Source: Paludibacteraceae bacterium (GTDB lineage: Bacteria > Bacteroidota > Bacteroidia > Bacteroidales > Paludibacteraceae). From it: 32,191 nucleotides of DNA. Position 1 is the first letter of the stretch. Each line of letters starts with the position of its first letter. The stretch lies in NCBI GenBank assembly GCA_016938015.1, contig JAFGVL010000081.1, positions 1 to 32,191 on the forward strand, written 5' to 3'. The notes under the pieces were generated by a model. That model saw nothing but the letters and a program-made list of their open reading frames with translations, did not search any database and was not told where the DNA came from. Positions 16,793-25,401 of this stretch are shown here, in pieces. Both the position numbers and the translations under genes were made by a program.

Positions 16793-17234
16793 AAAACTAA
16801 TTTTTGCGCTTGTCGCAGTTTGCCTATTTGCCTTTAATGGCAGAGCTCAAACTTCTGTAAATGTGTATCCACTGAACAATGCATTTGGATTTAAGTTTAA
16901 TGGAGATAAGAAATTTTCTCCTGAGATTCGACTTGATTTTCAGGTGGATATGGTCGGTGGTGAAAGCAATGTATATGTAAATCCGGAGTTATTCGGGTTG
17001 TTTAATTTTTTTCGCGAAGAGCAATTTGTAATATATTGCGGGCTGGGAGTAGGCGCAGCTATTTATAATCAGGCAAGTAATAATTTTACTTGTTCATTAC
17101 CGTTGGGGGCAAGCTATTTTTTTGGAACACAAAAACGCTTTGGTGTGTTGGCAGAGTGTGGATTGAAAGTTGCCCCAGGGGCGCAGGTTAAGTTAAACTC
17201 GTATGCTTTAGGAGGATTGGTTTTACGTTTTTGA
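16779..17234 (+). CDS. Small exported protein, probable outer-membrane beta-barrel
   Basis: A 151-residue protein with a signal peptide (1-24, ending NGRAQ). The rest alternates short hydrophobic strands with Gly/Asn turns (VIYCGLGVGAAIYN, FGVLAECGLKV, YALGGLVLRF) and ends in Phe, which suggests an outer-membrane beta-barrel of about eight strands. I do not recognise a named family. It overlaps the GH114-like gene by 14 nt and is the last gene of the transporter operon. The function is unknown. Confidence 0.75.
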   Translation: MIAIKKLIFALVAVCLFAFNGRAQTSVNVYPLNNAFGFKFNGDKKFSPEIRLDFQVDMVGGESNVYVNPELFGLFNFFREEQFVIYCGLGVGAAIYNQASNNFTCSLPLGASYFFGTQKRFGVLAECGLKVAPGAQVKLNSYALGGLVLRF

Positions 17235-17309
17235 GAATAATAAAATTTAATTTAGGTGTTAATTTCTAAATATAAATAGGATATTTGTGAAAATTTTAAA
17301 TGTGTAATA

Positions 17310-18023
17310 ATGAAAGAAAAAGAACTAATTGAAGATGTTGTAAATTTTTTTGAAAAAAATATTTTTATGCCGCATATTGAAACGTCTTTGAAAAAACACA
17401 GCAGATTAAAAGCATATAATATAAATCCTATTGTAGTAAAATACTTATCTAAAGTTTTAGATGATAAATATAGTCCTGAAGGTGTTGCAAAGGCACTTTA
17501 TTATCCTCGTGTTTTGGGCACATCTATTAATACTTCATTTGGTACACGTATTCAAGATATGTTTGTTGAATTAGGGATAGCCGAAGGTTCCTTAATTAAA
17601 GGGATGGATATTGAATTTATTGATAGAGTTGACAATAGAAAAAAATGGTGTCAGCTCAAGTCTGGCCCTAATACAATAAACTCAGAAGATGTTGCTCCTC
17701 TTATTAGGAAGTTTACAGATACAATTAATTTAGCTAGAACAAATAAAGCACTAAAGGGGATAAGCAATACTGATTTTATCGTTGGCGTTTTATACGGGGA
17801 AGAACCAGAGCTTAGCATGCATTATAAAAAAATTAATGAAACACATCCAGTAATTATAGGAGAAGATTTTTGGTATAGAATAACCGGATTTGAAGATTTT
17901 TATAAACATTTAGTGGTTGCTTTACATAAATGCATTGAATCTTTAAACACAAAAGAATTTTTTCAAAAGGGATGTGATGACTTAGCCTGCGAGATTAAGA
18001 ACTCCCCTTTGTTTAGGTTTTAG
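17310..18023 (+). CDS. Type II restriction endonuclease (PmeII-like)
   Basis: A 237-residue restriction enzyme expected to cut DNA at a site protected by the neighbouring cytosine methyltransferase. The conserved block from LGTSINTSFGTR (69-80) to KSGPNTINSEDV (117-128) matches what I know of PmeII-family type II endonucleases. A PD-(D/E)xK-like active site is visible as Asp100 in GMDIEFID and QLK (115-117), with Gln in place of the usual acidic residue. Recognition sequence not determinable. It converges on the methyltransferase gene, and the last 42 nt of both overlap. The gene is AT-rich compared with neighbours and the pair interrupts otherwise chromosomal genes, so horizontal gain is likely. 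A GATATTTG box just upstream (near 17280) is a weak promoter candidate. Confidence 0.8.
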   Translation: MKEKELIEDVVNFFEKNIFMPHIETSLKKHSRLKAYNINPIVVKYLSKVLDDKYSPEGVAKALYYPRVLGTSINTSFGTRIQDMFVELGIAEGSLIKGMDIEFIDRVDNRKKWCQLKSGPNTINSEDVAPLIRKFTDTINLARTNKALKGISNTDFIVGVLYGEEPELSMHYKKINETHPVIIGEDFWYRITGFEDFYKHLVVALHKCIESLNTKEFFQKGCDDLACEIKNSPLFRF

Positions 18024-19253
18024 TTCTTCATAGTATTTATTAAGAAAACTTATAATAGCAAAACCTACTTCTTTTGCTAGATTAACAGGAACTGCATTCC
18101 CAATTTGTTTGTATTGTTGGGCTGTAGAGCCTGAAAATATCCATTCATCAGGAAAAGTCTGTATTCGAGCATATTCACGTACCGTAAATGGTCGGGTTTC
18201 ATCCGGATGACATCTTTCTGTTTGTTTCTGTGCCGGACTACAAGTTAAAGTTAAGCAAGGTTCATCCCATCCAATTCTTCTTGCCATACCGGTTTTCCCT
18301 CCACCTAAATAAAAACTTTGACCCATAAATTCTTTTTGAATATCTAAAGGTAGATTTCTCCAATATCCTTTTGGTGGCACTAAATCTAAAATTTCTTTTT
18401 TCCTTTTTGGATATTTTACTCCTTCGGAATTAGGAACGTCGAAATCAAATAAATCTCCTTTTTTAAGAGCATCTTTTAATGTATATATTTTTTTGTAAGG
18501 TTTAGGGTATTCAAATTTTGTAACAATATCTTTTCGTACTCCCACTAAAATTAATCGTTCTCTTTTTTGAGGAACTTTATAATCAATCGCTTTAAGTATT
18601 TGAATAGGCATAATATTATACCCAATTTCATCTAAGATTGAAATCATTCCTTGGAGTGTTCTTCCATTTTCGTGGCTAAGTAAACCTCTAACATTTTCAC
18701 CTATACAAATGGGAGGATTTACTTCTTTAACCACACGTGCAAATTCATAAAATAAAGTGCCTCGTGCATCATTTAATCCTAATTTTTTACCGGCATAACT
18801 AAAAGCTTGACATGGGAAACCGCCTGTAACAACATTTACTTTATTGTGATACTCAGAAAAATCAAAGGATTTTATATCTCCTTCCAACACATTCCAGTTT
18901 GGTCTATTTTTTCTAAGTGTGGCGCAAGCCCATTTATCAACATCATTTAATGCGACACAGTTTAACCCCGCTTTTTCTAAGCCTATAGCTAATCCTCCTG
19001 CTCCTGCAAAAAGTTCTATAACCGAGTATTTACTGGTTGGTTCAACAAAGTTTGTTTGTTTGTCAGAGCTCGTTGAAGAAATAAACTCGTTGAATAATAA
19101 TTCAACTTGTGCTTTATCATAAACTCTATACTTGCTAATAGGTTCGCGAAGGGCAAGAAGTTTTCCTTCTCTATCCCACCGTCTAAGAGTTTCTTTACTT
19201 TTACCTATAAGTTCAGCTGCTTCTGATAATGATATGTATTCTTTCATAACCAT
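17982..19253 (-). CDS. DNA cytosine-5 methyltransferase with N-terminal helix-turn-helix domain
   Basis: Modification half of the restriction pair, 423 residues. Residues 1-57 form a MerR/excisionase-like helix-turn-helix (SLSEAAELIGKSKETLRRWDREG, split as two helices, followed by a YRVYD wing). The catalytic domain follows: motif I FAGAGGLAIG (82-91), catalytic PCQ (147-149, nucleophile Cys148), ENV (186-188), QKRERL (229-234), a target-recognition part around 270-350 and motif X near GNAVPV. Start could be 19253 or the second ATG at 19247. Fused DNA-binding domains in such enzymes can repress their own or the nuclease gene (family knowledge). AACCAT repeats cover this start. The 3' end overlaps the nuclease gene by 42 nt. 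Confidence 0.93.
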   Translation of the reverse strand: MVMKEYISLSEAAELIGKSKETLRRWDREGKLLALREPISKYRVYDKAQVELLFNEFISSTSSDKQTNFVEPTSKYSVIELFAGAGGLAIGLEKAGLNCVALNDVDKWACATLRKNRPNWNVLEGDIKSFDFSEYHNKVNVVTGGFPCQAFSYAGKKLGLNDARGTLFYEFARVVKEVNPPICIGENVRGLLSHENGRTLQGMISILDEIGYNIMPIQILKAIDYKVPQKRERLILVGVRKDIVTKFEYPKPYKKIYTLKDALKKGDLFDFDVPNSEGVKYPKRKKEILDLVPPKGYWRNLPLDIQKEFMGQSFYLGGGKTGMARRIGWDEPCLTLTCSPAQKQTERCHPDETRPFTVREYARIQTFPDEWIFSGSTAQQYKQIGNAVPVNLAKEVGFAIISFLNKYYEELKPKQRGVLNLAG

Positions 19254-19292
19254 ATATATTAACCTTACACAATGGTTACAAATATAATGGTT
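19248..19292. promoter_or_regulatory. Possible promoter and operator of the methyltransferase gene
   Basis: On the minus strand TATATTTG (19279-19286) is a full match to the -7 box. Around it lie AACCAT (19248-19253, overlapping the start codon) and two inverted ATGGTT copies (19272-19277 and 19287-19292). The outer pair extends to AACCATATATA against a reverse complement of AACCATTATAT. Such dyads could bind the helix-turn-helix of the methyltransferase itself. No clear -33 box. Confidence 0.35.
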
Positions 19293-19336
19293 TTTCTAAC
19301 TAAAAAAAGATTCTTCTAAGAATATTTTTCAACAAA

Positions 19337-19370
19337 GAAGCACGAAAAAGATAATCCTTTTTCGTGCTTC
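19337..19370 (-). terminator. Terminator behind the CoA-transferase gene
   Basis: A 14-bp perfect stem (19337-19350 with 19357-19370, core AGCACGAAAAAG) with a six-base loop starts about 28 nt after the stop codon at 19399. T-rich sequence flanks it on the minus strand. It insulates the methyltransferase gene from the upstream gene. Confidence 0.8.
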
Positions 19371-19398
19371 AGTAGTTTTATAAAAAATCTAATTCTTT

Positions 19399-20706
19399 TT
19401 ATTTACATACAAACCGATAATGCGATCCAAATCTTTCAAAAGCTGCTTTCTCTAATTCTTCTCTTACACTAGGGTCAGCAACAGAAGTAATTAACTTAGC
19501 GCGTTCTTGCAAGGTTTTTCCATATAAATTTACCGCTCCATGTTCTGTTACAAACCAATGCATGTGATTACGGGAAGTTACAACACCTGCTCCTAAGGTT
19601 AATGTAGGTGATATTTTACTCAATCCTTTTTTAGTAACAGAAGGCATGGCAATAATTGGTTTTCCTCCTTTTGAACGAGATGATCCGTAAATAAAATCAA
19701 CTTGTCCGCCAACGCCCGAATAGTGTTTTGTTCCAATGGAGTCAGCACAAACTTGTCCGGTAATATCAATTTGTAGAGCGGTGTTGATTGCAGTCATTTT
19801 TGAAAGTTGAGAGATGACAAATGGATCGTTTGTGTAACCTACATCTTGCATCAATACTTGAGGGTTGTTGTTCACAAAATCGTACACATGTTGTGAACCC
19901 ATTAAAAAAGTAGCTACTAATTTACCTCGGTCAATTTCTTTACTAGCTCCATTTATAACCCCTTTTTCAACCAATTCTAATACGCCATCGGCAAACATTT
20001 CGGTATGCACACCTAAGTTTTTATGATTACCTAAACAGGCCAAAACAGCATTTGGAATAGCTCCAATACCCATTTGTAAGCACGCTCCATCTTCTATTAA
20101 TTCGGCACAATGTTTACCAATAGCAATTTCAGTTTCATCGGGAGTCGAAAAATGTGCCGGTTCAAGCGGTGTATTATCTTCAACAAAAATATCAATCATG
20201 CTTAAAGGAATCATGGCATCGCCTAAAGCTCGAGGTACATTTTTATTAATCACTGCAATGGTATAATCCGATGTTTCGATAGCGGCTAAAGTTGCATCTA
20301 CTGATGTTCCTAAAGAAACATATCCGTGTTCGTCTGGTGGGCAAACTTGCACCATAGCCACATTGCATTTTAATATTCCGGAACGATACAATTTTTGTGT
20401 TTCACTTAATAATACAGGGATATAATCTGCATAACCTGCTTGAACACTTTTTCGGGTATTTCCTCCTACAAAGAATGCATCATGTTGAAAAACTCCTTCA
20501 AATTCAGGTTCTGCATAAGCAGCTGCTCCTTCAGTGTGTAGGTGATGAATATGCACGTCTTTTAATTCGCCGGCACGACCGCGGTCGCACATAGCACTAA
20601 CTAATACTTGAGGTACACTGGCTACCGAACTCAAATGCACATGGTCGCCCGATTTAATGGCTTTTACCGCTTCTGCTGCTGATACAGCTTTGTAAGTTAA
20701 TTGCAT
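19399..20706 (-). CDS. Acetyl-CoA hydrolase / CoA-transferase family protein
   Basis: A 435-residue class I CoA-transferase of the acetyl-CoA hydrolase / 4-hydroxybutyrate CoA-transferase family, cytosolic, moving CoA between acetate and other acyl groups. The likely catalytic Glu236 is in GVHTEMFADG, and a GIGAIPNA loop (213-220) is present. The C-terminal half contains GVGGQVDFIYGSSRSKGG and the final domain with MHWFVTEHGAVNLYG, typical of the family. A butyryl-CoA:acetate or 4-hydroxybutyrate substrate is possible, but sequence alone does not settle it. The gene stands alone: a possible promoter lies at 20747-20754 and a terminator follows. Confidence 0.92.
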   Translation of the reverse strand: MQLTYKAVSAAEAVKAIKSGDHVHLSSVASVPQVLVSAMCDRGRAGELKDVHIHHLHTEGAAAYAEPEFEGVFQHDAFFVGGNTRKSVQAGYADYIPVLLSETQKLYRSGILKCNVAMVQVCPPDEHGYVSLGTSVDATLAAIETSDYTIAVINKNVPRALGDAMIPLSMIDIFVEDNTPLEPAHFSTPDETEIAIGKHCAELIEDGACLQMGIGAIPNAVLACLGNHKNLGVHTEMFADGVLELVEKGVINGASKEIDRGKLVATFLMGSQHVYDFVNNNPQVLMQDVGYTNDPFVISQLSKMTAINTALQIDITGQVCADSIGTKHYSGVGGQVDFIYGSSRSKGGKPIIAMPSVTKKGLSKISPTLTLGAGVVTSRNHMHWFVTEHGAVNLYGKTLQERAKLITSVADPSVREELEKAAFERFGSHYRFVCK

Positions 20707-20746
20707 AATTATATGTTGTTTTTAAATTGTTTACAAATAGGAGATG

Positions 20747-20754
20747 CAAAAGTA
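20747..20754 (-). promoter_or_regulatory. Possible -7 box of the CoA-transferase gene
   Basis: The minus strand reads TACTTTTG, a match to TAnnTTTG, about 40 nt before the ATG at 20706. No clear TTTG box at -33. Confidence 0.45.
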
Positions 20755-20881
20755 AACTATTTCAGTTAAATTGATAATTATTTAAAAAAAATTAATAGTT
20801 CTATTTGAAAGTATTTCAGAGTTTTGAAAAAAATAAACGAATAAAAAGTACAACTCCATTAAAGAACACGTTTATAGGTTT

Positions 20882-20909
20882 TTTGTTTTATAAAAAACGA
20901 CTATGTTTG
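20882..20909 (+). promoter_or_regulatory. Promoter of the small Ala/Lys-rich protein gene
   Basis: TTTG (20882-20885) and TATGTTTG (20902-20909) match the Bacteroidota promoter boxes, with a slightly short 16-nt spacer. The ATG follows about 28 nt later. Confidence 0.55.
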
Positions 20910-20937
20910 TATAAACAAATTAAACAACTACCAAATT

Positions 20938-21201
20938 ATGATAAAAAAAATGAGTTCGTTGATTGTTGTTGCTTTAGTAAGTACAACAATTGTATTGGCA
21001 CAAGCTCCCGATGCAAAAGGACAAGCAAAAAAGGAAAATAAAAAAGAAGTAAAAGCGGCAAAAGCTCAACAAAAAATTGTGGTAGACCCTCAATCTGAAG
21101 TAGCTAAAGAAGAAGCAACAACTAAAGGCAAATCAGAAGCCGCAAAAACAAATGCTGCTGCAAAAAAACAAGTAAAAGCGGCAACTCAAGAAGCAAAATA
21201 A
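20938..21201 (+). CDS. Small exported Ala/Lys-rich protein
   Basis: An 87-residue protein with a signal peptide (1-21, ending VLAQ). The mature part is almost entirely Ala, Lys, Glu, Gln and Thr, with no Cys or aromatic residue. It has repeated KKEVKAAKAQQK / AAAKKQVKAATQ-type stretches and should be highly charged and helical or disordered. I recognise no family. The gene has its own promoter and a strong intrinsic terminator, so it is a real, separately expressed unit and probably abundant. Low complexity proteins of this kind may bind nucleic acid or cell-wall polymers, but that is speculation. A second ATG three codons in (after MIKK) is an alternative start. Confidence 0.75.
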   Translation: MIKKMSSLIVVALVSTTIVLAQAPDAKGQAKKENKKEVKAAKAQQKIVVDPQSEVAKEEATTKGKSEAAKTNAAAKKQVKAATQEAK

Positions 21202-21220
21202 AGAATTAAAAAAGTTTTCT

Positions 21221-21254
21221 AAAAAAGTCTTCGGTATATACGGAGACTTTTTTT
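21221..21254 (+). terminator. Intrinsic terminator of the small Ala/Lys-rich protein gene
   Basis: A 13-bp stem with one G-T pair (21221-21233 with 21241-21253, core AAGTCTTCG) and a 7-nt loop ends in a run of seven T. It lies 20 nt after the stop and ends about 30 nt before the M16 protease start. Confidence 0.88.
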
Positions 21255-21285
21255 ATTACCTTTATGCCTCAAATACATTAAACAT

Positions 21286-24081
21286 ATGCAAACAAACAAA
21301 TTGTTGGTAGTGGGTTTTCTTATTTCTGTTACGAACTTATTTGCTCAACAAATACCTATTGATTCCGCTATTCGTTACGGTAAATTAGAAAACGGATTGA
21401 CTTATTATATACGTTATAATAATAAGCCCGAACAACGCGCAGATTTTTATATAGCACAAAATGTAGGGGCTATTTTAGAAGAAGATCATCAAAATGGTCT
21501 AGCCCATTTTTTGGAACACATGGCCTTTAATGGCACCAAAAATTTCCCGGGAAAAACGATGTTGAATTATATGGAAATCATTGGGGCGCAATTTGGAACC
21601 AATATCAATGCCTATACTTCGTTGGATGAAACTGTGTATATGTTGCGCAGTATTCCAACTACACGACAAAGTATTGTAGACAGTTGTGTATTGGTGCTGC
21701 ATGATTGGTCAAGTTTTATAAGTCTCCAAGAGAAAGAAATAGAAAAGGAAAGAGGTGTTATTTTGGAAGAATGGCGCACCGGAGCCAATGCTAACCGACG
21801 CATGTGGAAAGAAAGCAATAAACTAAAATATCCGGGTTCGCAATATGCAAAAAGAGATATAATTGGCGATACGGCAGTAATCAATAATTTTACTTACGAG
21901 GCCTTACGCTCGTATTACAAAAAATGGTATCGACCAGATTTGCAGGCTATTATAATTGTGGGAGATATAGATGTTAATCAGATGGAACAATCTGTAAAAC
22001 GAATTTTTGCAGATATTCCTAAGCCTATTAATCCGGCAGAACGCATTATTTATCAAATACCTGATAATCAAGCCCCCATCATTTCTATTGTTACCGATCC
22101 TGAAGCTAAATTTAGCCGATTCGGGGTTGAATATAAACACTCAGCTCAAACAGATGCGTTTAAAAAAACCACTCAAAGTTATACCTTAACTATTATAAAT
22201 GCTCTAATTTCAAACATGTTAACCGCTCGTTTGGATGAGGCTTCAAAAAAAGCCGAAACATCGTTTATAGAAGGTGGAGCATTTTATGGAGATATTGCAC
22301 GTTCTAAAGATGCTTTTCAAATTATTGTACATGCCAAACAAGGGGAGGAGAAAAAAGCATTTAGCGATTTGTTGTTAGAAATTGAACGCCTCAAACAATT
22401 TGGTTTTACGTCCTCGGAATTTGAAAGGGCTAAAAAAGACTTGTTGGCATCTTACGAAAAAAGTTACAACGAACGCGATAAGCAAAAAAGTGCCGGTTTT
22501 GTACGTGAGTATATAGGGCATTTTCTTCAGTTAGAAGCAATACCCGGTATTGCATGGGAATTTGAAGCTGCCAAAAAAGCTTTTCAAGAGGAAATAACAT
22601 TGGAAAAAATAAATAAAACTGTGAAAGGATATATTACCGACACTAATTTGGTAATAGATATCTCCGGTCCCCAAAAAGAAGGTGTTGTATTGCCCACTAA
22701 AGAAGAGATTATCACTGCTTTAAGCCATTCTTCAACAGCAAAATTAAGTCCGTATGAAGAAAAGATATCTAATAAGCCTTTGATGGCAAAAAATCCTTTG
22801 CCCGGAAAGATTGTGAGAGAAACTACCAACGAAATACTAGGTACTACTGAATGGCTATTGAATAATGGTGTAAAAGTGGTATTAAAACCAACCAACAATA
22901 AAGACGACGAATTACTTTTTTCTGCCTTTAGTGATGGAGGTATTTCTTTGGTACAAAAGCTGAATGAATTACCTTCTGCTCATTTAGCGGATGCTATAAT
23001 TGATAATAATGGTATTGGAAAATTCTCTGCTATCGAATTGGAAAAAATGCTTGCCGGTAAAATGGTTTCTGTTTCTCCCTATATTTCAGTCTATTCAGAA
23101 GGACTAAAAGGGGGTTCTTCGGTAAAAGATGTAGAAACATTGTTGCAGCTTTCCTACTTGTATTTTACTGCTCCACGCAAAGATAACAGTGCTTTTGAGG
23201 TGCAAATGAATCAATACAAAACCGCATTGGCTAATGTGCAAATGGATCCGCGCACTTCCTTTAAAGACAGTGTAAGCTTGTTGTCTACCAACTATCATCC
23301 GCGTGCTGTTTTGATGAATATGAAAACATTGGAACAGGTAAATCAAAAAACAGCATTGAAAATTTACAAACAACGCTTTGCCAATCCGGCCGATTTTACC
23401 TTTGTGTTTGTAGGAAATATCAATATGGATAGCATTAAACCGCTTATTCTTGCGTACATAGGAGGGTTAAAAACTACTGCCGATAAAGAGAACTGGAAAG
23501 ATAATAATGTGCGCTATCCGCTTGGTAAAAAAACCTGTGATTTTGATAGAGAAATGAAAGTTTCTAAATCTTCTGTGTATATATTACTATCAGGAGGATT
23601 ACCGTATAATTTAACCAACCGTGTACATTTTGATGCCTTGGCCGATATTTTAGATATTCGCTATACAGAAACTATTCGCGAAGAAGAAGGGGGAACGTAT
23701 GGCGTACGAGTTCGTGCCGGTGTAACTAATCAACCGCAAGAACAAGTAACGCTTAGTATTCAATTTGACACCGACCCTATCAAAAGAGAAAAGTTATTAA
23801 AATTGGTTTATCAACAATTAGATAGCATACTAGTAAATGGCCCGTTGCAGAAAGATTTACAAAAAGTAAAGTTAAATTTGATAAAGCAACACAAAGAAAA
23901 TCTGGAAGAAAACTCTTGGTGGCTTAGAGCAATAAATTTATATGAAGAAGATGGTATTAACTTGGTAAAAGATTATGCCGATGAGGTTAATAAACTATCT
24001 GCCGAATCTATCAAAGAATCGTTGAAAGCGCTTATGATACAGCAAAATAGGTTGGAAGTGTTTATGAATCCTAAAAAGTAA
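21286..24081 (+). CDS. M16 family zinc metallopeptidase (pitrilysin-like), exported
   Basis: A 931-residue exported zinc protease. A signal peptide (1-20, ending NLFAQ) precedes the first M16 domain, which shows the inverted zinc motif HFLEH (74-78) and the downstream ligand Glu155 in EIEKERGVILEEW, with the spacing typical of the family. A second, inactive M16-like half follows (about 510-931) with the R/Y motif around EEEGGTYGVRVRAG near residue 800. The enzyme probably sits in the periplasm and degrades peptides; the clam-shell two-half form is usual for the 900-residue class. The ATG at 21286 is well placed after the upstream terminator; a TACCTTTA box near 21257 is a weak promoter candidate. 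Confidence 0.95.
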   Translation: MQTNKLLVVGFLISVTNLFAQQIPIDSAIRYGKLENGLTYYIRYNNKPEQRADFYIAQNVGAILEEDHQNGLAHFLEHMAFNGTKNFPGKTMLNYMEIIGAQFGTNINAYTSLDETVYMLRSIPTTRQSIVDSCVLVLHDWSSFISLQEKEIEKERGVILEEWRTGANANRRMWKESNKLKYPGSQYAKRDIIGDTAVINNFTYEALRSYYKKWYRPDLQAIIIVGDIDVNQMEQSVKRIFADIPKPINPAERIIYQIPDNQAPIISIVTDPEAKFSRFGVEYKHSAQTDAFKKTTQSYTLTIINALISNMLTARLDEASKKAETSFIEGGAFYGDIARSKDAFQIIVHAKQGEEKKAFSDLLLEIERLKQFGFTSSEFERAKKDLLASYEKSYNERDKQKSAGFVREYIGHFLQLEAIPGIAWEFEAAKKAFQEEITLEKINKTVKGYITDTNLVIDISGPQKEGVVLPTKEEIITALSHSSTAKLSPYEEKISNKPLMAKNPLPGKIVRETTNEILGTTEWLLNNGVKVVLKPTNNKDDELLFSAFSDGGISLVQKLNELPSAHLADAIIDNNGIGKFSAIELEKMLAGKMVSVSPYISVYSEGLKGGSSVKDVETLLQLSYLYFTAPRKDNSAFEVQMNQYKTALANVQMDPRTSFKDSVSLLSTNYHPRAVLMNMKTLEQVNQKTALKIYKQRFANPADFTFVFVGNINMDSIKPLILAYIGGLKTTADKENWKDNNVRYPLGKKTCDFDREMKVSKSSVYILLSGGLPYNLTNRVHFDALADILDIRYTETIREEEGGTYGVRVRAGVTNQPQEQVTLSIQFDTDPIKREKLLKLVYQQLDSILVNGPLQKDLQKVKLNLIKQHKENLEENSWWLRAINLYEEDGINLVKDYADEVNKLSAESIKESLKALMIQQNRLEVFMNPKK

Positions 24082-24097
24082 TAGTATTTAGTGAGGG

Positions 24098-24127
24098 GTT
24101 TACTTAATGTGATATTTTGAGTAAAAC
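24098..24127. terminator. Possible shared terminator between convergent M16 and mnmA genes
   Basis: Imperfect stem of 9-10 bp with one bulge (24098-24107 with 24117-24127) in the 46-nt gap between convergent genes. It is weak and lacks a long T run on either side. Confidence 0.35.
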
Positions 24128-25177
24128 TCATACGATTATTCCTCCACCTAACACAATCTCCTCTTTGTAGAACGCAGCCGCTTGCCCGGGTGCAATGGCT
24201 TCTAATGGATTGGCAAGTTCCACCTTAAGCAACCCATTTTCCAATTTGATAACCCGACTTGGAGTAGCTTGTTTGCGGTATCGTATTTTTGTAATAATAT
24301 CAAAGTTTTTTGTGAAGTCGGATTCGTTAATCAAATTCCACTCTTTGAGAAGAAACTCGGTTTTATATAAACTGCTTAAGGGCGCAAGAACAACCGTGTT
24401 AGTTTGAGGAACGATTTCCTTTACAAATACTGCACGGTTAAGGTGAATGCCTAAGCCCCTTCGTTGACCTACCGTGAAAAAAGGATAGCCTTCGTGTGTG
24501 CCTAAAACAATTCCGTTTTCATCTACAAAATTTCCTTTTTTAAATTCAAATTTAGGAGCATATTGACGTAAAAACGGACGATAATTATCTGCACAAAAGC
24601 AAACGCCTAAGCTGTCTTTTTTAGTGGAAATTGTTTTAAATCCTTTTTTATCAGCAATTTCGCGTACTTGTTTTTTAGTGAGTGAACCTAAAGGGAATAT
24701 TATTTTGCGTAATATAACTTGAGGTAAGCCCCATAAAAAAAACGATTGGTCTTTATCCTGATCTATGCCTTGTGCAATGTGATAAAAGCCTTTTCGTTCA
24801 ATTATATTACAATAATGTCCGGTGGAAATAGTTTTGCAATTCAAATTTTCGGCTAGCTTAAAAAGCAGTTGCCATTTAACTTGATTGTTGCATTTTACAC
24901 AAGGAACAGGGGTGTGCCCAACTAAATATTCGTTAATAAAGTAATCTACAATCTCGGTTTTGAAGCGATTACGTGCATCGTATACAAAATGCTCTATGCC
25001 AATAGTTTTAGCCAAGCTTTGTGCTTCTTTCAATTGTTGAGATGAAGTAGCGTTCTCCCAAAATTGAAAAGTAACTCCAATAACTTTATATCCTTGCTCT
25101 TGTAATAACATCGCTGCAACGGAGCTATCCGTTCCGCCCGACATTCCAAGAAGACATGTTGGCTTAACAAGAGTCAT
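24128..25177 (-). CDS. mnmA: tRNA-specific 2-thiouridylase MnmA
   Basis: Inserts sulfur at U34 of tRNAs for Lys, Glu and Gln, using ATP and a persulfide carrier. 349 residues. The ATP-binding loop SGGTDSS is at 13-19. The catalytic cysteines are visible as VPCVKC (Cys93, Cys96) and GVCFC (Cys193, Cys195). The tRNA-binding and C-terminal beta-barrel parts follow (FFTVGQRRGLGI near 232, then PGQAAAFY near the end). The gene converges on the M16 protease. A TATCTTTG box (25201-25208) lies about 24 nt before the ATG. The rest of the window has two tRNA genes, but neither is a known MnmA substrate. Confidence 0.95.
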   Translation of the reverse strand: MTLVKPTCLLGMSGGTDSSVAAMLLQEQGYKVIGVTFQFWENATSSQQLKEAQSLAKTIGIEHFVYDARNRFKTEIVDYFINEYLVGHTPVPCVKCNNQVKWQLLFKLAENLNCKTISTGHYCNIIERKGFYHIAQGIDQDKDQSFFLWGLPQVILRKIIFPLGSLTKKQVREIADKKGFKTISTKKDSLGVCFCADNYRPFLRQYAPKFEFKKGNFVDENGIVLGTHEGYPFFTVGQRRGLGIHLNRAVFVKEIVPQTNTVVLAPLSSLYKTEFLLKEWNLINESDFTKNFDIITKIRYRKQATPSRVIKLENGLLKVELANPLEAIAPGQAAAFYKEEIVLGGGIIV

Positions 25178-25200
25178 AGATTAGTGGTAATTTGTTTATG

Positions 25201-25208
25201 CAAAGATA
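25201..25208 (-). promoter_or_regulatory. Possible -7 box of mnmA
   Basis: The minus strand reads TATCTTTG, the most common form of the Bacteroidota -7 box, about 24 nt before the ATG at 25177. No obvious -33 TTTG. Confidence 0.5.
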
Positions 25209-25262
25209 ATGAAATGGGGTTGAAAGTTACTTTCTTAATTTTTGAATCTAATTTGTGCACAA

Positions 25263-25301
25263 AAAAACGCAAAGAAAGGAACTGTTTTTCTTCGCGTTTT
25301 T
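25263..25301 (-). terminator. Hairpin terminator behind the 33-residue peptide gene
   Basis: A 15-bp stem with one mismatch (25263-25277 with 25287-25301, core AAAAACGC...GCGTTTTT). Both outer ends are T-rich on the outgoing strand, so it can work in either direction. It lies between the small membrane peptide gene and the mnmA promoter. Confidence 0.65.
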
Positions 25302-25401
25302 ACATAATTCTTTTAAAAGGTTTAGATAAACCCTTGTTCAATTACTCTGCATAAATAGATGTTATTGATAATAGAATGAAAACGAACCATCAACAAATGA
25401 T

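Noticed and set aside
17310-18023. Eco47II/Sau96I-family assignment for the restriction enzyme
   Set aside because: The characteristic motifs of that family are not seen; the SINTSFGTR...QLKSGPNTIN block fits PmeII-like enzymes better. No recognition sequence is claimed.
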